From: Buxus sempervirens
Taxonomy: Eukaryota > Streptophyta > Magnoliopsida > Buxales > Buxaceae
Length of the DNA stretch: 64,000 bases
Assembly (NCBI GenBank): GCA_947561395.2
Contig: OX387190.1
Location: forward strand, 37,808,392 to 37,872,391
Direction of reading: 5' to 3'
Of the stretch, positions 31,490 to 43,763 are shown piece after piece. The position numbers were made by a program, and so were the translations under genes. Position 1 is the first letter of the stretch. Every line of letters begins with the position of its first letter. The notes beneath the pieces are model-generated. The model did not search any database, was not told where the DNA came from, and worked only from the letters and a program-made list of their open reading frames with translations.

Positions 31490-34400
31490 ATGGGAAGGGT
31501 GGAGTATCTGGCCATGAAAACGGATGCAGTGACCGCCGAGGTTATCAATTCCGACCTGCAGGAGCTCGGGATCGCGGCTAAGAAGCTCGCTAGGCATGCC
31601 GCCAAGCTCGGTGGTCTAGGCTTTGGAACTATTTTTCTAAAATCGGTCGCTTGCATTGCTGCAATGTGAGTTCTCTTTCTCTTTCTCTGAGAATCTGAGA
31701 TTACGTTTAGATGTCGTCGGAGAGTTAAATCCCCCCTCCCCGTTTTTTTTTTTTTTGTCTTTTAGTTCATTAAGGAGTTCAGATAAAGACGATTTTAATG
31801 AATTTTCGTCTCTTTTTGATGAATTTCAGTTTTGAATTTAGTTTTGTTCGTTCATTTTTCCAATTCCAATGAGGAATCCCCAATTATTTGACTTTAAATC
31901 CCTAATTAAATAAATATCGTATCCAAATGTATAACCCTGCGAAAGAACTCCAATCTCTCGCAGAGATGGATCTTTCATAGGTACATATTCTGTGCTAAAA
32001 CCTTGCCATTTGGGATCAGAAGCTATGGTTTATTGAACTTCTAATTTCGGACATTTAATATCAATTTTGATGCTGTGAAAATATACAAAATGACTATAAT
32101 TCTTTTTTCCTTTTTTCCACAGATTCACTCTTAGCTATAATGTCAATGTTCTGCTATGTTCATCATTCCAGTGATCTGTATCTAGTCACTGTTTTGTTTA
32201 TATTTTCTTAATCCATTCTGGTGTAGATCTATATACATTAGCTATATGTAGACGGATCTGTCAGTCTGTATTTATCCTAAATTTTCATTTGCTGAAACTC
32301 CTCCTCATAGATTCTGTGCCATCTTTTCATCGTTGGATTTTGTTACATCCACCATGTTTGAGATGTTTTATCCGAAATACAAATGTGTAACGTAATTTCT
32401 TTTTCCTATTTTTTTTTTTTATCAGTACAAATGCGTTCTCGTAGAAGTAAATGATCCTGCAAACATAGTTTGAATACCAAGCGCTTGAGTCTATATTTTC
32501 CGGTGTTTAAACATTTGCTAATAACTAGGAAACCTCAGAGAGTTTTGGATAGGTGTATTTTCTGTTTTAACTCCCTAGAAAACCGGGGTGAGTTTAACTA
32601 GCTGGCCACTAGGTAGCTTGACCAAGTAACTCATAAAACTCGGATGCATTAACTCATCCGATTATCTTGGTTTCAGACCGTGACTTCTTAATTACTATAT
32701 AGTCCCCCACCTTACCCTTATCAATAAAATCAAGCTTTTCATTAGAGAAGAAACTAATTGTGGGATTTTGAGAATAATTTGGAATTTAATTGCTAAAATT
32801 TAGCATGTTCAGGACAATATACAGTAGAAATTATGCTTGAACAGTTAAAAATTCTTGTCAGATTTCATAACTTTTCTGTGATTAAAGTGTGATTCGTCTT
32901 TTCATTTTCTTGAATTACATCCAGTTGTAATTCATTTTACTCCAGTCTCTTTTTTCCCAGTTTAATGAATATCTATTATAGATTGTTCTATAGCTTTGAA
33001 ACGTGCAAGCATTTTTTATGCTTCTACCAAGGATTGTTATGTTGAAGTTTTCAATTTTTGTCTTGCGAAAATTTCGTGTGAGTACCTTCGGTGTTTTATG
33101 CAAACATGACATTTGTTGACAGTTTATTCCTTTAAGTATATGATCAAATAAGGATGGAAGAAGTTGCTTGAACAATTGCTTAATTTAATTATCTTCAATT
33201 CTTCCCTAGCTTGCAAAGCCTTGCAATTTATATGTTCTGTTCTCATGTTTTCAATATATATACATATGAACAATTGATGAAATGATTCACTTCATATGTT
33301 CATATGGGTCGCCTGCAAAATGACTCCTAGTAACTGGGTCCTTTTATGGCTCCTATGTCAGGTTCTTAAACATCTTTATGATAATTGTACTGAGTTATCT
33401 AACTTTTTACAACTAAATAACTGTCTATCATATTTTAAATGCAGTTATCTTTTGATCTTGGATCGAACAAACTGGAAGACAAACATGCTGACGGGACTTC
33501 TAGTCCCTTATATTTTCTTCAGTCTTCCTTCGATTTTGTTCAACTTCTTCCGGTGATTATTCTTACAATAACTGCACTTCTTCGTTTTTTGCATTGGACT
33601 TCCTTTTGAGTAAATCAGCGGTACATTTATTGAATTATCATGCAGTGGGGAGGTTGGAAAATGGATTGCTATCATTGCAGTTGTATTACGACTTTTCTTC
33701 CCTCGACACTTCCCAGGTATCATTCTGATCTTAACATAGCAATAATTTGATTGACAAGATATCTTGTTGTTTTGGTGTTTGCATATAACTCTTGAATATT
33801 TTACTGTTCCTTTTCTTTTTAGATATACCTTTTCTTTACTGCTGACTTTTTCTAGTTATGCTACCATGTAGGCATTTAATGCTAGGCTATAATTTGTGAA
33901 TTTATAGATAGGGTTTGACAATTGAGATTAGATTCTCAGAAAATAAATGTTAGGTCTGTCCAAAAAAAAAATTATACTTATGGCTGCTTCCAAGGACCAT
34001 CACTTGGTTTGATGGTAAAACCTCAAACTACCACCTTGAACATGCAAGTTTTGAGTATGAGCATAACCATGTCATAGAATAAATTTCAGCTCTGTTATTA
34101 CAAGACCCTGCCTCAGTGAGATTTAAAATCCTTTCTACTGGTTCTGCTTCTCTTCTTATTTTCTTGCAATCTTTTGTTGCTGAAAATTATATTCATACGT
34201 TTTATTAAGAAAAAATAATTAAGCAAACTTAAATAATAATAATTCATTATTTATGGCCAAACATAATGAGTTAACAGTTGTCTCAATGAAATACCAGTTC
34301 AAAAAAGGCTCGTACCATAAGACTCTCTGGTATGAGCTGTTGTGCACTGTCATATAAACCATGTATCATTTGCATGTTAACTATTTAGAATTATTCATTC

Positions 34401-36279
34401 CTCTCTATATTGAATCAATATCCAGTTGTGGTCGTAGTACTACAGGTCACTTCATGTCATAAGAGTTAACTAACTTGGGAAAAAGATCTTAGCAAAGTTT
34501 AGGTGTCTGTTTCTTCTAGGGACTACATCTGAAAAACTGAAAATCGATTGGCTGATACTGAATCAACTTTTTTGAATTTGACTGTGATAATACACACCAA
34601 GCCTGCACCATTGTAAAATTTCTTGGAAAATTGTGAATAAAATCTAATAAAATGTAAAGGCAAAAATAAACTTTAAAACACAGTGAAGCATAAATAATCT
34701 GTAACTTAAATGTAAACAAACCTTAAATAAAATTTGAGAAGTATATGTTTATGATGATAAACAAGAGGTCAACAACCTTGTTTTAGATTTTTGTTTTCCT
34801 AAATTGAAATGTACTTCTCTTATTCATTTTGAGCTCAAATGAGCTATATACTCCTTTGATCTCACCTTTCACTATATGTTGCTATCATTAACTAACCTAG
34901 ACATCAAGGCCATAAAAATTCAACGATTTATTTTTAAAGTGCATCAAAGTATGGGATAGTGATCCTCAAAACTTATTCTCATTTGTCGGTGCCTTGGTTG
35001 GGTCCCCATTCTATTTTTGCTATGTTATCATCAGTGTTTTCCGTTTTGCGAAATGTCGGCGACACTTTGATGACATGAAATAAAGGGGGAAAACGAGATT
35101 TCCCCTTTTTTTTTCTCGTGTCACAAAATATCGATGAAATGTCACGACATTTCACCACTTTAAGTCGCCACATGATGTGTCACGTGGTGAAAGATATTGA
35201 AATGTCCCTTTTAGATCTCCATTCAACCTCTTCGTTGAGTTCATTGGGACTCGGGAGGAACAACTGAAGAGCAAAAGAGCGGTCAAGAATTCCCAACCCC
35301 AACAGTAGAACCTGGAGAGGAAAGGCCGGACCTCATATATTGAGAGTAAAGCAAACCCTTAAAGCATCCTTTCGCTCCAGCCATTAGTCCTTACGAAGAT
35401 GACGAATCCCTCGATTCGCAGATAGAGCGAGGATGACACGACCATAAACATCACCAGCAGATAATAGAAGATAGAAACAGAGTCCGTTCTCTCTTCCGCT
35501 AGGAGTTTTTTATGGGAAAAGAAATCTCTAGAAAGCGAATTGGTTTCAAGAAATTTCAAGAACCCCTTAAATTACAAAGCCGGCAAGAGGAGCTCTTTGG
35601 TCGGTTTTAACTTTGTTCCCTCTGTTTCCCTCATTGAAGGTTCTTGAAATCTCTTCGTTCCCTCTGTTTCCCTCCATTCAACCTCTTCGTTCTCTCTTGA
35701 CATTACACATTGAAGGTTCTTGAAGACTTGAAGTTGAAATCTCTTGACTGGCAAAATGGGGGGGAATTTTTCACCGACATATCGCTGACACACGAAATTT
35801 AAATCCTTGGTTATAATGGTTCAAATTCCAATTTGGTCACTTATTGTCACTGCAAAACTAAGTCATTTATCTACCTACGTATATGCGGTACAAACACTTT
35901 TCATGTAAGACCCTTTATATGTGTTCTTGTTTATGCTCTGTTGGTTTCTTTATTTGTATATTTGTCATGTTGCTTTGGAGAACTAGTTGAACTGGACTAA
36001 TGGCTGTTTGTCATTATGATTTTAGACTGGCTAGAGATGCCTGGATCGTTGATTCTTCTACTGGTGGTGGCTCCTGGTTTATTTGCGCACACCTTCAGGG
36101 ATAACTTTGTTGGAATTGCAGTTTGTCTAGTGATCGGCTGTTACCTGCTGCAAGAACACATCCGAGCATCTGGTGGATTCAGAAATTCATTCACACGGAG
36201 CCATGGTATATCAAACTCGATTGGTATAATCCTATTGCTGGTCTATCCCGTCTGGGCACTGGTGCTCCACTTCATTTAG
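31490..36279 (+). CDS. COR413PM: Cold-regulated 413 plasma membrane protein
   Basis: Four exons, 31490-31665, 33445-33552, 33646-33716 and 36026-36279, join with GT-AG introns in frame to give 202 residues, typical of COR413-PM. The family is plant-specific, multi-pass and cold-, drought- and ABA-induced; its biochemical role is not settled. Family hallmarks are the start MGRVEYLAMKTD, GGLGFGTIFLKSVACIAAIY, LLILDRTNWKTNMLT, LRLFFPRHFPDWLEMPGSL and the C-terminal LLLVYPVWALVLHFI. Four to five hydrophobic segments lie after about residue 45. The plasma-membrane branch is preferred over the thylakoid/inner-membrane branch because there is no transit peptide. Introns 1 and 3 are long (1.8 and 2.3 kb); intron 3 contains internal repeats near 35220-35725. 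The start is the only ATG giving the family N-terminus. Confidence 0.95.
35219..35725. repeat. Repeats inside COR413PM intron 3
   Basis: Short blocks recur in direct orientation: ATTCAACCTCTTCGTT (35221 and 35676), GTTCCCTCTGTTTCCCTC (about 35614 and 35657), ATTGAAGGTTCTTGAA (35633 and 35709). The stretch around 34980-35800 differs in composition from the AT-rich intron flanks and may be an inserted element, but no terminal repeats were found. Confidence 0.5.
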
Positions 36280-36568
36280 TCACCCTTACATTTCTGCGGT
36301 TGCGTATTGTTTCTGGTTTTCGGATGGAACTTACTATTTAATTTAGAAGTGATTTAATTATTTCCCCTATGGTCTTATTGTCAATGGTGGTTTTCAGTTC
36401 GTATCTTGAAATTGCTCTTGAATTCTCTGACTGAGTTCTTATCTAGTGCAACATGAATAGTGTGTTTGGGGTTCCATAATTTAACATAGCCATCTCATTT
36501 GACATGTTCAAAGTTAATGCAACGTGTTTAATTTGACCACAAAATGGAATCAAGGGCCGTATAAAAAT

Positions 36569-38050
36569 GGGAAAATTATGGAAAAGGGTCATTTTTCAAG
36601 AATATTTATAAAATCATGCCATTAAGATTCGAATTTGCAAAAACATGTCACTTTTCAAAATTAATTGCTCTGCAGGTTAATGGACTGTTGGGTTTTTGCA
36701 AATGGCAAAATTGCCCCTCTTTCAGGGAAGGAGAGGAAATACGTGATTTCCCTATCCTTTTTTCCCAAAATCCCATCTCCCATTTTTTATCTTCGTTACT
36801 TTCTTTGATTTTCTTAGGGCTACCTTCTATCGCTAATCTATGCTTTAAAGAGCTCTATCTTGTTTTGTATCGATCAAAGATCCTTTTCGATTATTGCTCC
36901 CAGTCTAGTCTGTTATGTCTACTCCTTCGGAATTCTTCTCTTTCCAACCATTTCCATGACCTAAATCAGGACATCTCGATGCTTCTTGATGTATTTCCCA
37001 CTGAAAGAGCTCGATTTTAGTTATGCCTTTACAATGAATCGTCCGTTTTAATTGCATTTGCTGTCATGTCCTTAGAGAAATAAATCATGCCAGAGGTACA
37101 TTCAACCAAATCCTTAATATATATTAAGTAATGAGTATGGAGTCTAAACCTGTCTTGTTTACCTTCGTTTCTTTGGTCAGTAGACAGCCACACTACAAAG
37201 CTCGAGATTCATGGAAGAATTGGTATAATCTGTCATGCAATTCTCGAGATTTCACAGAGCGCTCACCACCAACTTGCCGTACCAGACAGAGAATATCACA
37301 TGATCGAGTAAGCTTTTAGTGTTCGGTTCCCTTAGAACTTTAATGGCGTGTCCAGTTTCAGCAACCAAAGCATGGAGAGTGTAAAACAGTTTCTGGTGCA
37401 GTACTAGAAGAGCCAAATTATTCATTGATCAACGCGATGAGGCACTTAGGCTCTGGCTCTTGTCCTTCCTCGATGAGTTTGAGCAAGGACGCAGTCCAAA
37501 TCCTGTGGAGCTGCGAAAGGTCTTCATGGAAGGATTTGGAATTTGGGATGCCAAGACCTGTAGAGCTGAGATTGAGCTCCTCGAAGAGCAGATTTATAGT
37601 TAAGAGGGGGATGTTGAACTAACAGCGTCTATAGACTCTATACTCAATGGGGTTATTGCTCTGACTCGGTATTCCAGATTCTTGCATTTTGGATTTGATG
37701 AAGATGAGGTAGGAATGAGCTTGGAGAGCCATAAAAGGCCCAAGGAAGGGGGGTCTAGTTTCCCAAGAAATTGCAGAAACATTCCTTACAATTCCCAAAG
37801 ATAGAGCTTTGTTTGTATTCATTGAATTCGGCGAAAATGGGAGATGTGATTTTGGGGAAGAATGAGGGGAAATCACGTGTTTCTTCTCCTTCCCTCTTTT
37901 TTAAAGATGGGCAATTTTGTCATTTGCAAAAGCCCAACAGTTCATTAACCTGCAAAGCAATTAATCTTGAAAAGTGATATGTTTTTGCAAATTCGGATCT
38001 GGCATGTTTTTATAAATATTCTTGAAAAGTGACCTTTTTGATAATTTCCC
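36569..38050. mobile_element. Pack-MULE: Mutator-like element carrying a U-box E3 gene fragment
   Basis: About 215-bp terminal inverted repeats start GGGAAAATTATGGAAAAGG at the left and, inverted, GGGGAAATTATCAAAAAGG at the right, and extend to the CAAAATCCCATCTCCC / GGGAGATGTGATTTTG pair (36766 and 37838). Long TIRs with no transposase are typical of non-autonomous Mutator-like elements. The interior encodes parts of a plant U-box protein, so it fits the Pack-MULE class. A clean 9-bp target duplication was not found (TATAAAAAT at the left, CGTAAAATT at the right), so it is either diverged or lost. It lies 290 bp beyond the COR413PM stop. Confidence 0.8.
36796..37802 (+). pseudogene. Captured fragment of a plant U-box E3 ubiquitin ligase (N-terminal domain)
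   Basis: Two plus-strand pieces match, from memory, the N-terminal region before the U-box in plant PUB proteins of the PUB17/18/19 type. Piece one (about 36796-37015) encodes FKELYLVLYRSKILFDYC and NHFHDLNQDISMLLDVFP. Piece two (about 37405-37802) encodes AKLFIDQRDEALRLWLLSFL, EFEQGRSPNPVELRKVFMEG, CRAEIELLEEQI, then LTRYSRFLHFGFDEDEV and, in a shifted frame, LVSQEIAETFLTIPKD. In family members the U-box follows IPKD directly; here the right TIR follows instead, so the catalytic U-box is absent. There is a stop near 37601, two frame changes, and about 370 bp of foreign DNA between the pieces. It cannot make a working ligase. Confidence 0.75.
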
Positions 38051-39474
38051 CGTAAAATTTCTCTGCCACGACCCCCACTTGAGGTTTTAACGTTCTTACG
38101 TGCACCCTTTTTATGCCAGCACGCTGTAATCATTGTGAAGTTGACAATGCGAAGTCCGTCCAAATACAAATGACGTGCAAGATACGATGGATTCGTTCAT
38201 CAAAGACAGGTCCAAACGCATGGCAACGGTGGAGGGCCATCTTGGCTGAAGAGGCGGAGACCTTTACGAGTGCGAAGAATGATAACTTGTGAGAAGGGAA
38301 AACTGTGAAGTCTTCTCTCCCTCTTTTCCTCGTGTTTATAATCGTCCATTTCTTGGTTGAGGACAGACTATCTATTTTGTATTTTGTGCCGAGTCAGATG
38401 TAACCTGCTTGATAGCCAAGGCAGAAGAGCAGCCACTTGGAAATAGAGCAAGAGACCAACGAAACACTCTCCCGGCAATATTGAATTGGCGAGCTGATTC
38501 CAAATGGATACGGACTATTTCCTTCTGACCCGGTTATAGTTGGAAAATATGTGGACAGTCCGACAGTGTCAGTGTGTACAGGAAATTTCCTTCATAAATG
38601 TTGAAAATTATAAATATATTTTAAATATGTAGATTCGGAATCTTTCTGGTATATACTTTGAATCTGTACCCTTTCAATGTAGGATCTTCTGTCAGTACGC
38701 TTGAAACTAATTCATATTAAATTTACCTAGTTTCAAATTTAAATTTACCACCAGTTAAAACTTAATTTACATCGAAGGTGCCACCTGTTTTAGCTCTTAA
38801 AATCTGAGGATGTTGCTCCTGAGTTGAAAGTTGAAACCCTCCTTCATCCCATCCTTGATTTGAAAAAAAACACAGAAGAACAGAAAATTAAAGTTTTGCA
38901 TCATTGCCTACTGATGATTTGAGTTCCAAATTATATCGAATTAGTAGCATGAATCAACTGAAATTTTTTATGAGAGGTTTTAACTGAGTTAACTAGCAGA
39001 GAAGAATACAAACCCAAGAATAGTAGTCGGAAGCTTCTGCTTCAAACCTTACCAAACACAAACAAATTTCGCGTTTGCGTTCTCTGCATCTGCCACGTTA
39101 AACATCAGCCGACGGCCCATAATTCCTATACGGAAGTCGGAACTTCGACTAACGTCAACCGAGCAGTCAAATCTAAAGATCATTCTCCCACAATCCTGGG
39201 AAAGGACACATCCCAGGCTTCAACTGACGATGGAGAATGATCCTGTAAAAAACGACGAAAAGATCGTAATGGGCGCGTGTTCGGCCTTCGAACTTCTCGG
39301 TCCCACGCGCTGCCGGAAATTTTTGTTCACGTTTCCAACTTTACTTTTCTCACATGTGATTAGCCCATTTTTCAACCTTCAAAACCAGCCTATTCAACAA
39401 AAGCGAAAAGGTCCGCCACGTCCCGACAACCTCACAGCTAATATGCCCCGAATCTGCTTCTCCCCTGCTCACCA
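38051..39474. other. Intergenic DNA, no gene seen
   Basis: About 1.4 kb between the Pack-MULE and the TATA box of the UPF0114 gene. No coding similarity recognised. The last 150 bp contains an ACATGTG (39353) and a CCACGTCC (39417) motif of unknown relevance. Confidence 0.5.
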
Positions 39475-39480
39475 TATAAA
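39475..39480 (+). promoter_or_regulatory. TATA box of the UPF0114 gene
   Basis: TATAAA in the context ACCATATAAAGG, 76 bp before the preferred ATG at 39556. Initiation about 30 bp downstream would fall near 39505-39510, which argues against the in-frame upstream ATG at 39505 as translation start. Confidence 0.6.
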
Positions 39481-39555
39481 GGCATGGACACGCTCTAACC
39501 CAAAATGCTAACGGAAGCTCACAGCTCAAAACCCCAACGAGTAAAAGCACCGGCC

Positions 39556-41244
39556 ATGGCAACCACAAGTAAATTGCTTCGCATGTCTACGCCTCTACGA
39601 CTGAATCTTCCTTCTTCTTCTGCAAACAATTCTTCGACTGTAAGATGTTTAGGCAAGGCAGAGTCAAATCGGGAAAAGAATATTTCCGGCAGTAAAGAGA
39701 CGAGATCGCAAGTGGCTGTTAAGGCATCCACTCTATCGGAGACTCTGACATCATCAGAACCCCAGACGAAGGGCGGAGTCAATCTGACTTCGCTCGTTGC
39801 AGATGTCGCAGACACCATTATTAAGATCGTAAGACCCATCGTAAAACCAAGGCCACGGAGGCTAGAGGTTCAGATGCTAATCGAAAAGGTATGTTATAGT
39901 TTGCGTCTTTCTTCTTGACAAGTTTTGTTACTTATCTTTTATTTTAGCTAATGTGTTCATGCAGCAAGACCACAAATGGGATATTTTTTTATTCACCTTA
40001 TTTCAAATTCAAGACGTTAATTTTTGTTTTCAACTGCCTTTTCCAACAGTTTTACCAAAAATAAACACATGCATTAATGCTTGTAAAGCGTTTTGTTTAT
40101 TCTTTGATATGAAGCATTTGCAGTTGTTGCATATGTTCCAAGAGAATAGAACTTCAAACCAGAAAGTTTCAGTGATTAAACTAGAGCGAGGAGTATCTAA
40201 TGACAGTCTTAATTTTTATTTTCTTTTTATTATGCAGGTTATTATAGATTGTCGGTTCTTCACATTATTCGCCGTTTTTGGATCTCTGCTCGGCTCTGTC
40301 TTGTGCTTTATCGAGGTAAATTCAGTTGTATAATTGATAAACCAAACATTTGTTCAATCCAATTTCAAAACAACCCCTTTTGCATTTCTTTTTCTAACCC
40401 TTCTAATTTTTTTTCTAACTGCAGGGTTGCTTTATTATCATAGAGTCATATGTCTTGCATTTTTATGCAATATCGCAAAAGCCAGATCAAGGGCATGTTG
40501 TACAGCTACTTATTGAAGGCCTCGGTATGTTGCTTCTCTTAATCATAAGGACCCTTTCCAATGGAAATACCATGCACATGTGATAATATTTATACACTGC
40601 TCATTGATGATACTGTTATTTTCCATTTTACTGTGTGTAATTGATTCTTAAAAACTGCTTCGTTTTGCAGATATGTTTCTTGCAGGGACTGCCATGCTTG
40701 TGTTTGGAATGGGGTTGTATGGTCTTTTTGTTAGTTCAAAGAATATGAAAGGAGAATGCAGGCAGCTACTCCCTGCATCTAACTTCTTTGGGCTTTTCCA
40801 TCTAAAGGTATGTTTATCTGCTAAAATTATATGCCTATAAATCTGTCAAATATGTGTGCAACTCCGCATATACAAGTATAAATGCCAATTTAAAAAAATA
40901 TAAAACAAAAAAAAAATCATGGAAGCATGGCAACTTAAATCTATCCATTCCATGATCCAATATTGCCATATTCACTGCATGTTGAATCCTAACCATCCTT
41001 ATAACTGTTTCAGGCACTCCCGGCGTGGCTAGAAATTGAATCAGTAGAACAAGCTAAGTCAAAAATTGGGCATGCGGTGATGATGCTACTTCAGGTTGGG
41101 GTGTTGGAGAAGTTCAAGAACGTACCTTTAGTTAATGCGTTGGACCTTGCCTGTTTTTCTGGTGCTATAGTAGTTTCCTCAGCTTGTGTTTTCATTCTCT
41201 CAAAACTTTCTGCAAGTGGAACCAAAGGTGGAAGGTGGCCATGA
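39556..41244 (+). CDS. UPF0114 family membrane protein, probably plastid-targeted
   Basis: Five exons, 39556-39888, 40238-40315, 40425-40524, 40671-40807 and 41014-41244, join with GT-AG introns in frame to give 292 residues. The C-terminal about 185 residues match the UPF0114 (bacterial YqhA) family of small multi-pass membrane proteins of unknown function: hydrophobic segments at CRFFTLFAVFGSLLGSVLCF, the loop IEGL-DMFLAGTAMLVFGMG, and near the C-terminus LDLACFSGAIVVSSACVFIL. The conserved LPAWLEIESVEQAKSKIGHA precedes the final helices. The first about 75 residues are Ser/Thr/Arg-rich with few acids, as in plastid transit peptides; Arabidopsis relatives are predicted chloroplast proteins. 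The ATG at 39556 has a good context (GCCATGGC) and follows the TATA box at plausible spacing. Confidence 0.9.
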
Positions 41245-43246
41245 AGTGTCGCTGCCTACATATTACAGTACAAAAATGAGGGCTCTAGATTCACCACATA
41301 TTCTTTGTAGTATACACTGTAAATGTTGACATACCTTTCACAGAAAGCAATATTGCTTTGTATAGTTCAGAGATATTTTAGGAAAAAGACAATAACAATT
41401 TAAAAGAAGGGAGATATATCAATTTCCCCAGTAGGGCCCAATGTACAATGATATATGCTGGAAGAAACTTGCTGTAAAATTTCCTCCCTTCTTTTTGGTT
41501 TCTTACGTACGTTTTTTATGTAATCCTTCATGCTAGCATTATTTGGTAAAGCAATAAAAGAAAGGCAGTGATTGACTGATTGTCAAGGTCGCTACCAGGT
41601 TGCTCGCTCTATAGAAATGAGAGTTATTTGGACAAGAAAAATAAGATCCATCAAATTATCGCTTCGTAAAGATTAAAAAAAGCTAGCTTCCAAATTAACT
41701 TGCTCTAGTTGACATGTCAATTTTATACCACACAGATTTAGCTTAAACACATTATGTCTATCAATCTATTAAATTACAACTATGATTTCATACTTCAATT
41801 CCCTTTATGTATTAAATCACACGCACGCACGCACCCGCTCGCACACGCGCGCACACGCACACACACACCACACACACAAAGATAGGGGAGTGCCAGATAG
41901 GGGAGTATACCACTATGCTGGTCTTATATTTTTAAAGTCAAATTATTTAGAATATTTTATGACTGTGCCCGTGTGCAGGACCAATAGGTTGTTCAGATCC
42001 ATGCTGGATATCCCAATTCTAGGATAAAGATATACCTAATTGTACAATGCTAACTACGATTTCTTCAGTTTGGATGTTGGGGTTACCACATCTGTCTCAA
42101 TCAACTGCTCTTGGCATCTCAAAAGCCTTTAAGCAGTATCAACAGGAAAGTTAGGAAACTTATTGACATTCTTCATGCCCCCCGATCATTGAAGGTTAGC
42201 TCATCTAGATGTATTTAGTTGCCTTTTGAATCATTTATGCATAATGACTTGAAATCCCTGTCCAACAAAGTAACAGCTTCCAATGATCAGATGCTTTTCC
42301 ATGGCGTACAACCATAGCCTTAGAGAAGAATCGAAAGACCCCAATTTGTTTTCCAGCACATGGTTAATCAATGACATTAGGGGAAAAAAAGGACAAACTA
42401 ATGCACCTATTGACTCTATTACGATGCTGCAGCTTCCTTTAACATCTCAAAGAACAAATATTAGAGATACATCCAAGAAGATTGTGAAGAATGAATGCTG
42501 AATCTACTTCTGGTTAATATGGTAAGGAGAGTTCATTTCTTCAGATCCTTTTCTCTCAAAGAAAGATAATCACACAGATACACACATATTTCTATGTGAC
42601 CCAGTTGTGTGGTGTATGATGCATTGTTCCAAAATTGTACCAATATGTTAAGATGGTATTTCTAGATACGCTGTCAATATTATTCAAAACAATGCATTTC
42701 CCATTGGGATTTGGGACATCTAAAAAATGTTCTTTTTCCTGCCAATTATGTTCAGAGCTTCAGTTTTAAGAAGTGGGTTAGCACTTCAACTAATCTAGAA
42801 TCCTCAAGTCCCTGGCTGTCGGTATCCCCTTCCTCATTCCCCCATTGTTTTTGTCCACCTAACCATACTGGACTAGGCTTCTTCCTCCTCATTATCATAT
42901 AATATAGCCCAAACAGCTGCTATATATAGCACCTTAGGTGACATCTGTGGCTAATTCACTCTTCTTCTAGCTACATGTCGGCAATCCATATTGATCTAAC
43001 CCTAGCCACAAGCTACAAGAAGTTACAACAGAATACAACCTCAACAACTTCAAATGCAACATGCAAAAGTTCCAAAAGATCGGCAGAAGTGTGAATGTTC
43101 TTAACGAGGTTGAAGTTAAGGGGAAAATGCGCCATCTCTAGTTCTGGTATCAACTACTTGAACTGCCCAAGCAGTCCTCCAGATTTCCCCACAAAGACAG
43201 AAAGCAGCAATTCAGGAGCAGACAATTAAACATGCAATTTACATAT
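41245..43246. other. Intergenic DNA, no gene seen
   Basis: Presumed 3' UTR of the UPF0114 gene near 41245-41560, then AT-rich DNA. A short CA/CG-rich simple repeat lies at 41820-41880. No coding similarity or transposon end recognised. Confidence 0.5.
41820..41880. repeat. CA/CG-rich microsatellite
   Basis: CACGCACGCACGC... grading into ACACACAC. Confidence 0.9.
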
Positions 43247-43440
43247 AAAACACGCGCGCCCACACGCACACGCACATACACGCATGCACGCACGCACACA
43301 CACGAACGCACACGCATGCACGTACGCGCACACAGATGCACACACACCCGCACGCATGCACACACACACACACACACTCACGCGCACACACACACACGCA
43401 CACACATGCACACACACCCACGCATGCACGTACACACATT
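43247..43440. repeat. CA-rich microsatellite with CG and CAT interruptions
   Basis: Nearly 200 bp of ACACGCACACGCATGCAC-like sequence on the plus strand. Alternating purine-pyrimidine tracts like this can adopt Z-DNA. All frames over it are simple-repeat artefacts. Confidence 0.95.
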
Positions 43441-43763
43441 CGCACCTATAATAAAGGCCAAACCACATTATAACTACAAATTGGTGTTGATGTCTATATT
43501 CATTTTACACCAACCAGATGCTCTGTTATTCTAGCCGTATAATGGTTCAAGACAGATTTACGATGATCAAGAGAATTTCATAAATAACGATCAAAATAAG
43601 CACTTTGAAACGCAAAAAAAATTGGACAAAAGAAAAAAACATTACCACCCACGAAGGGTATTTGTACAGCGGCTTTTGCAGGCGGAACTGACTCAGATGT
43701 CTTCTACATCATATGCACATGAACAGAATGATGAATTCAATTGAAATGAACCTGTTTACACCC

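Noticed and set aside
36616-37020. 134-residue plus-strand frame as a stand-alone gene
   Set aside because: It begins inside the left TIR of the Pack-MULE and continues into the captured U-box fragment, so it is not an independent gene.
39505-39555. Upstream in-frame ATG as the start of the UPF0114 protein
   Set aside because: It would lie at or before the transcription start expected from the TATA box at 39475; the ATG at 39556 has a better context.
43150-43534. Several overlapping reading frames of 68-100 residues on both strands rich in Cys/Val or His/Thr
   Set aside because: They are translations of the CA-rich microsatellite and have no protein-like composition.
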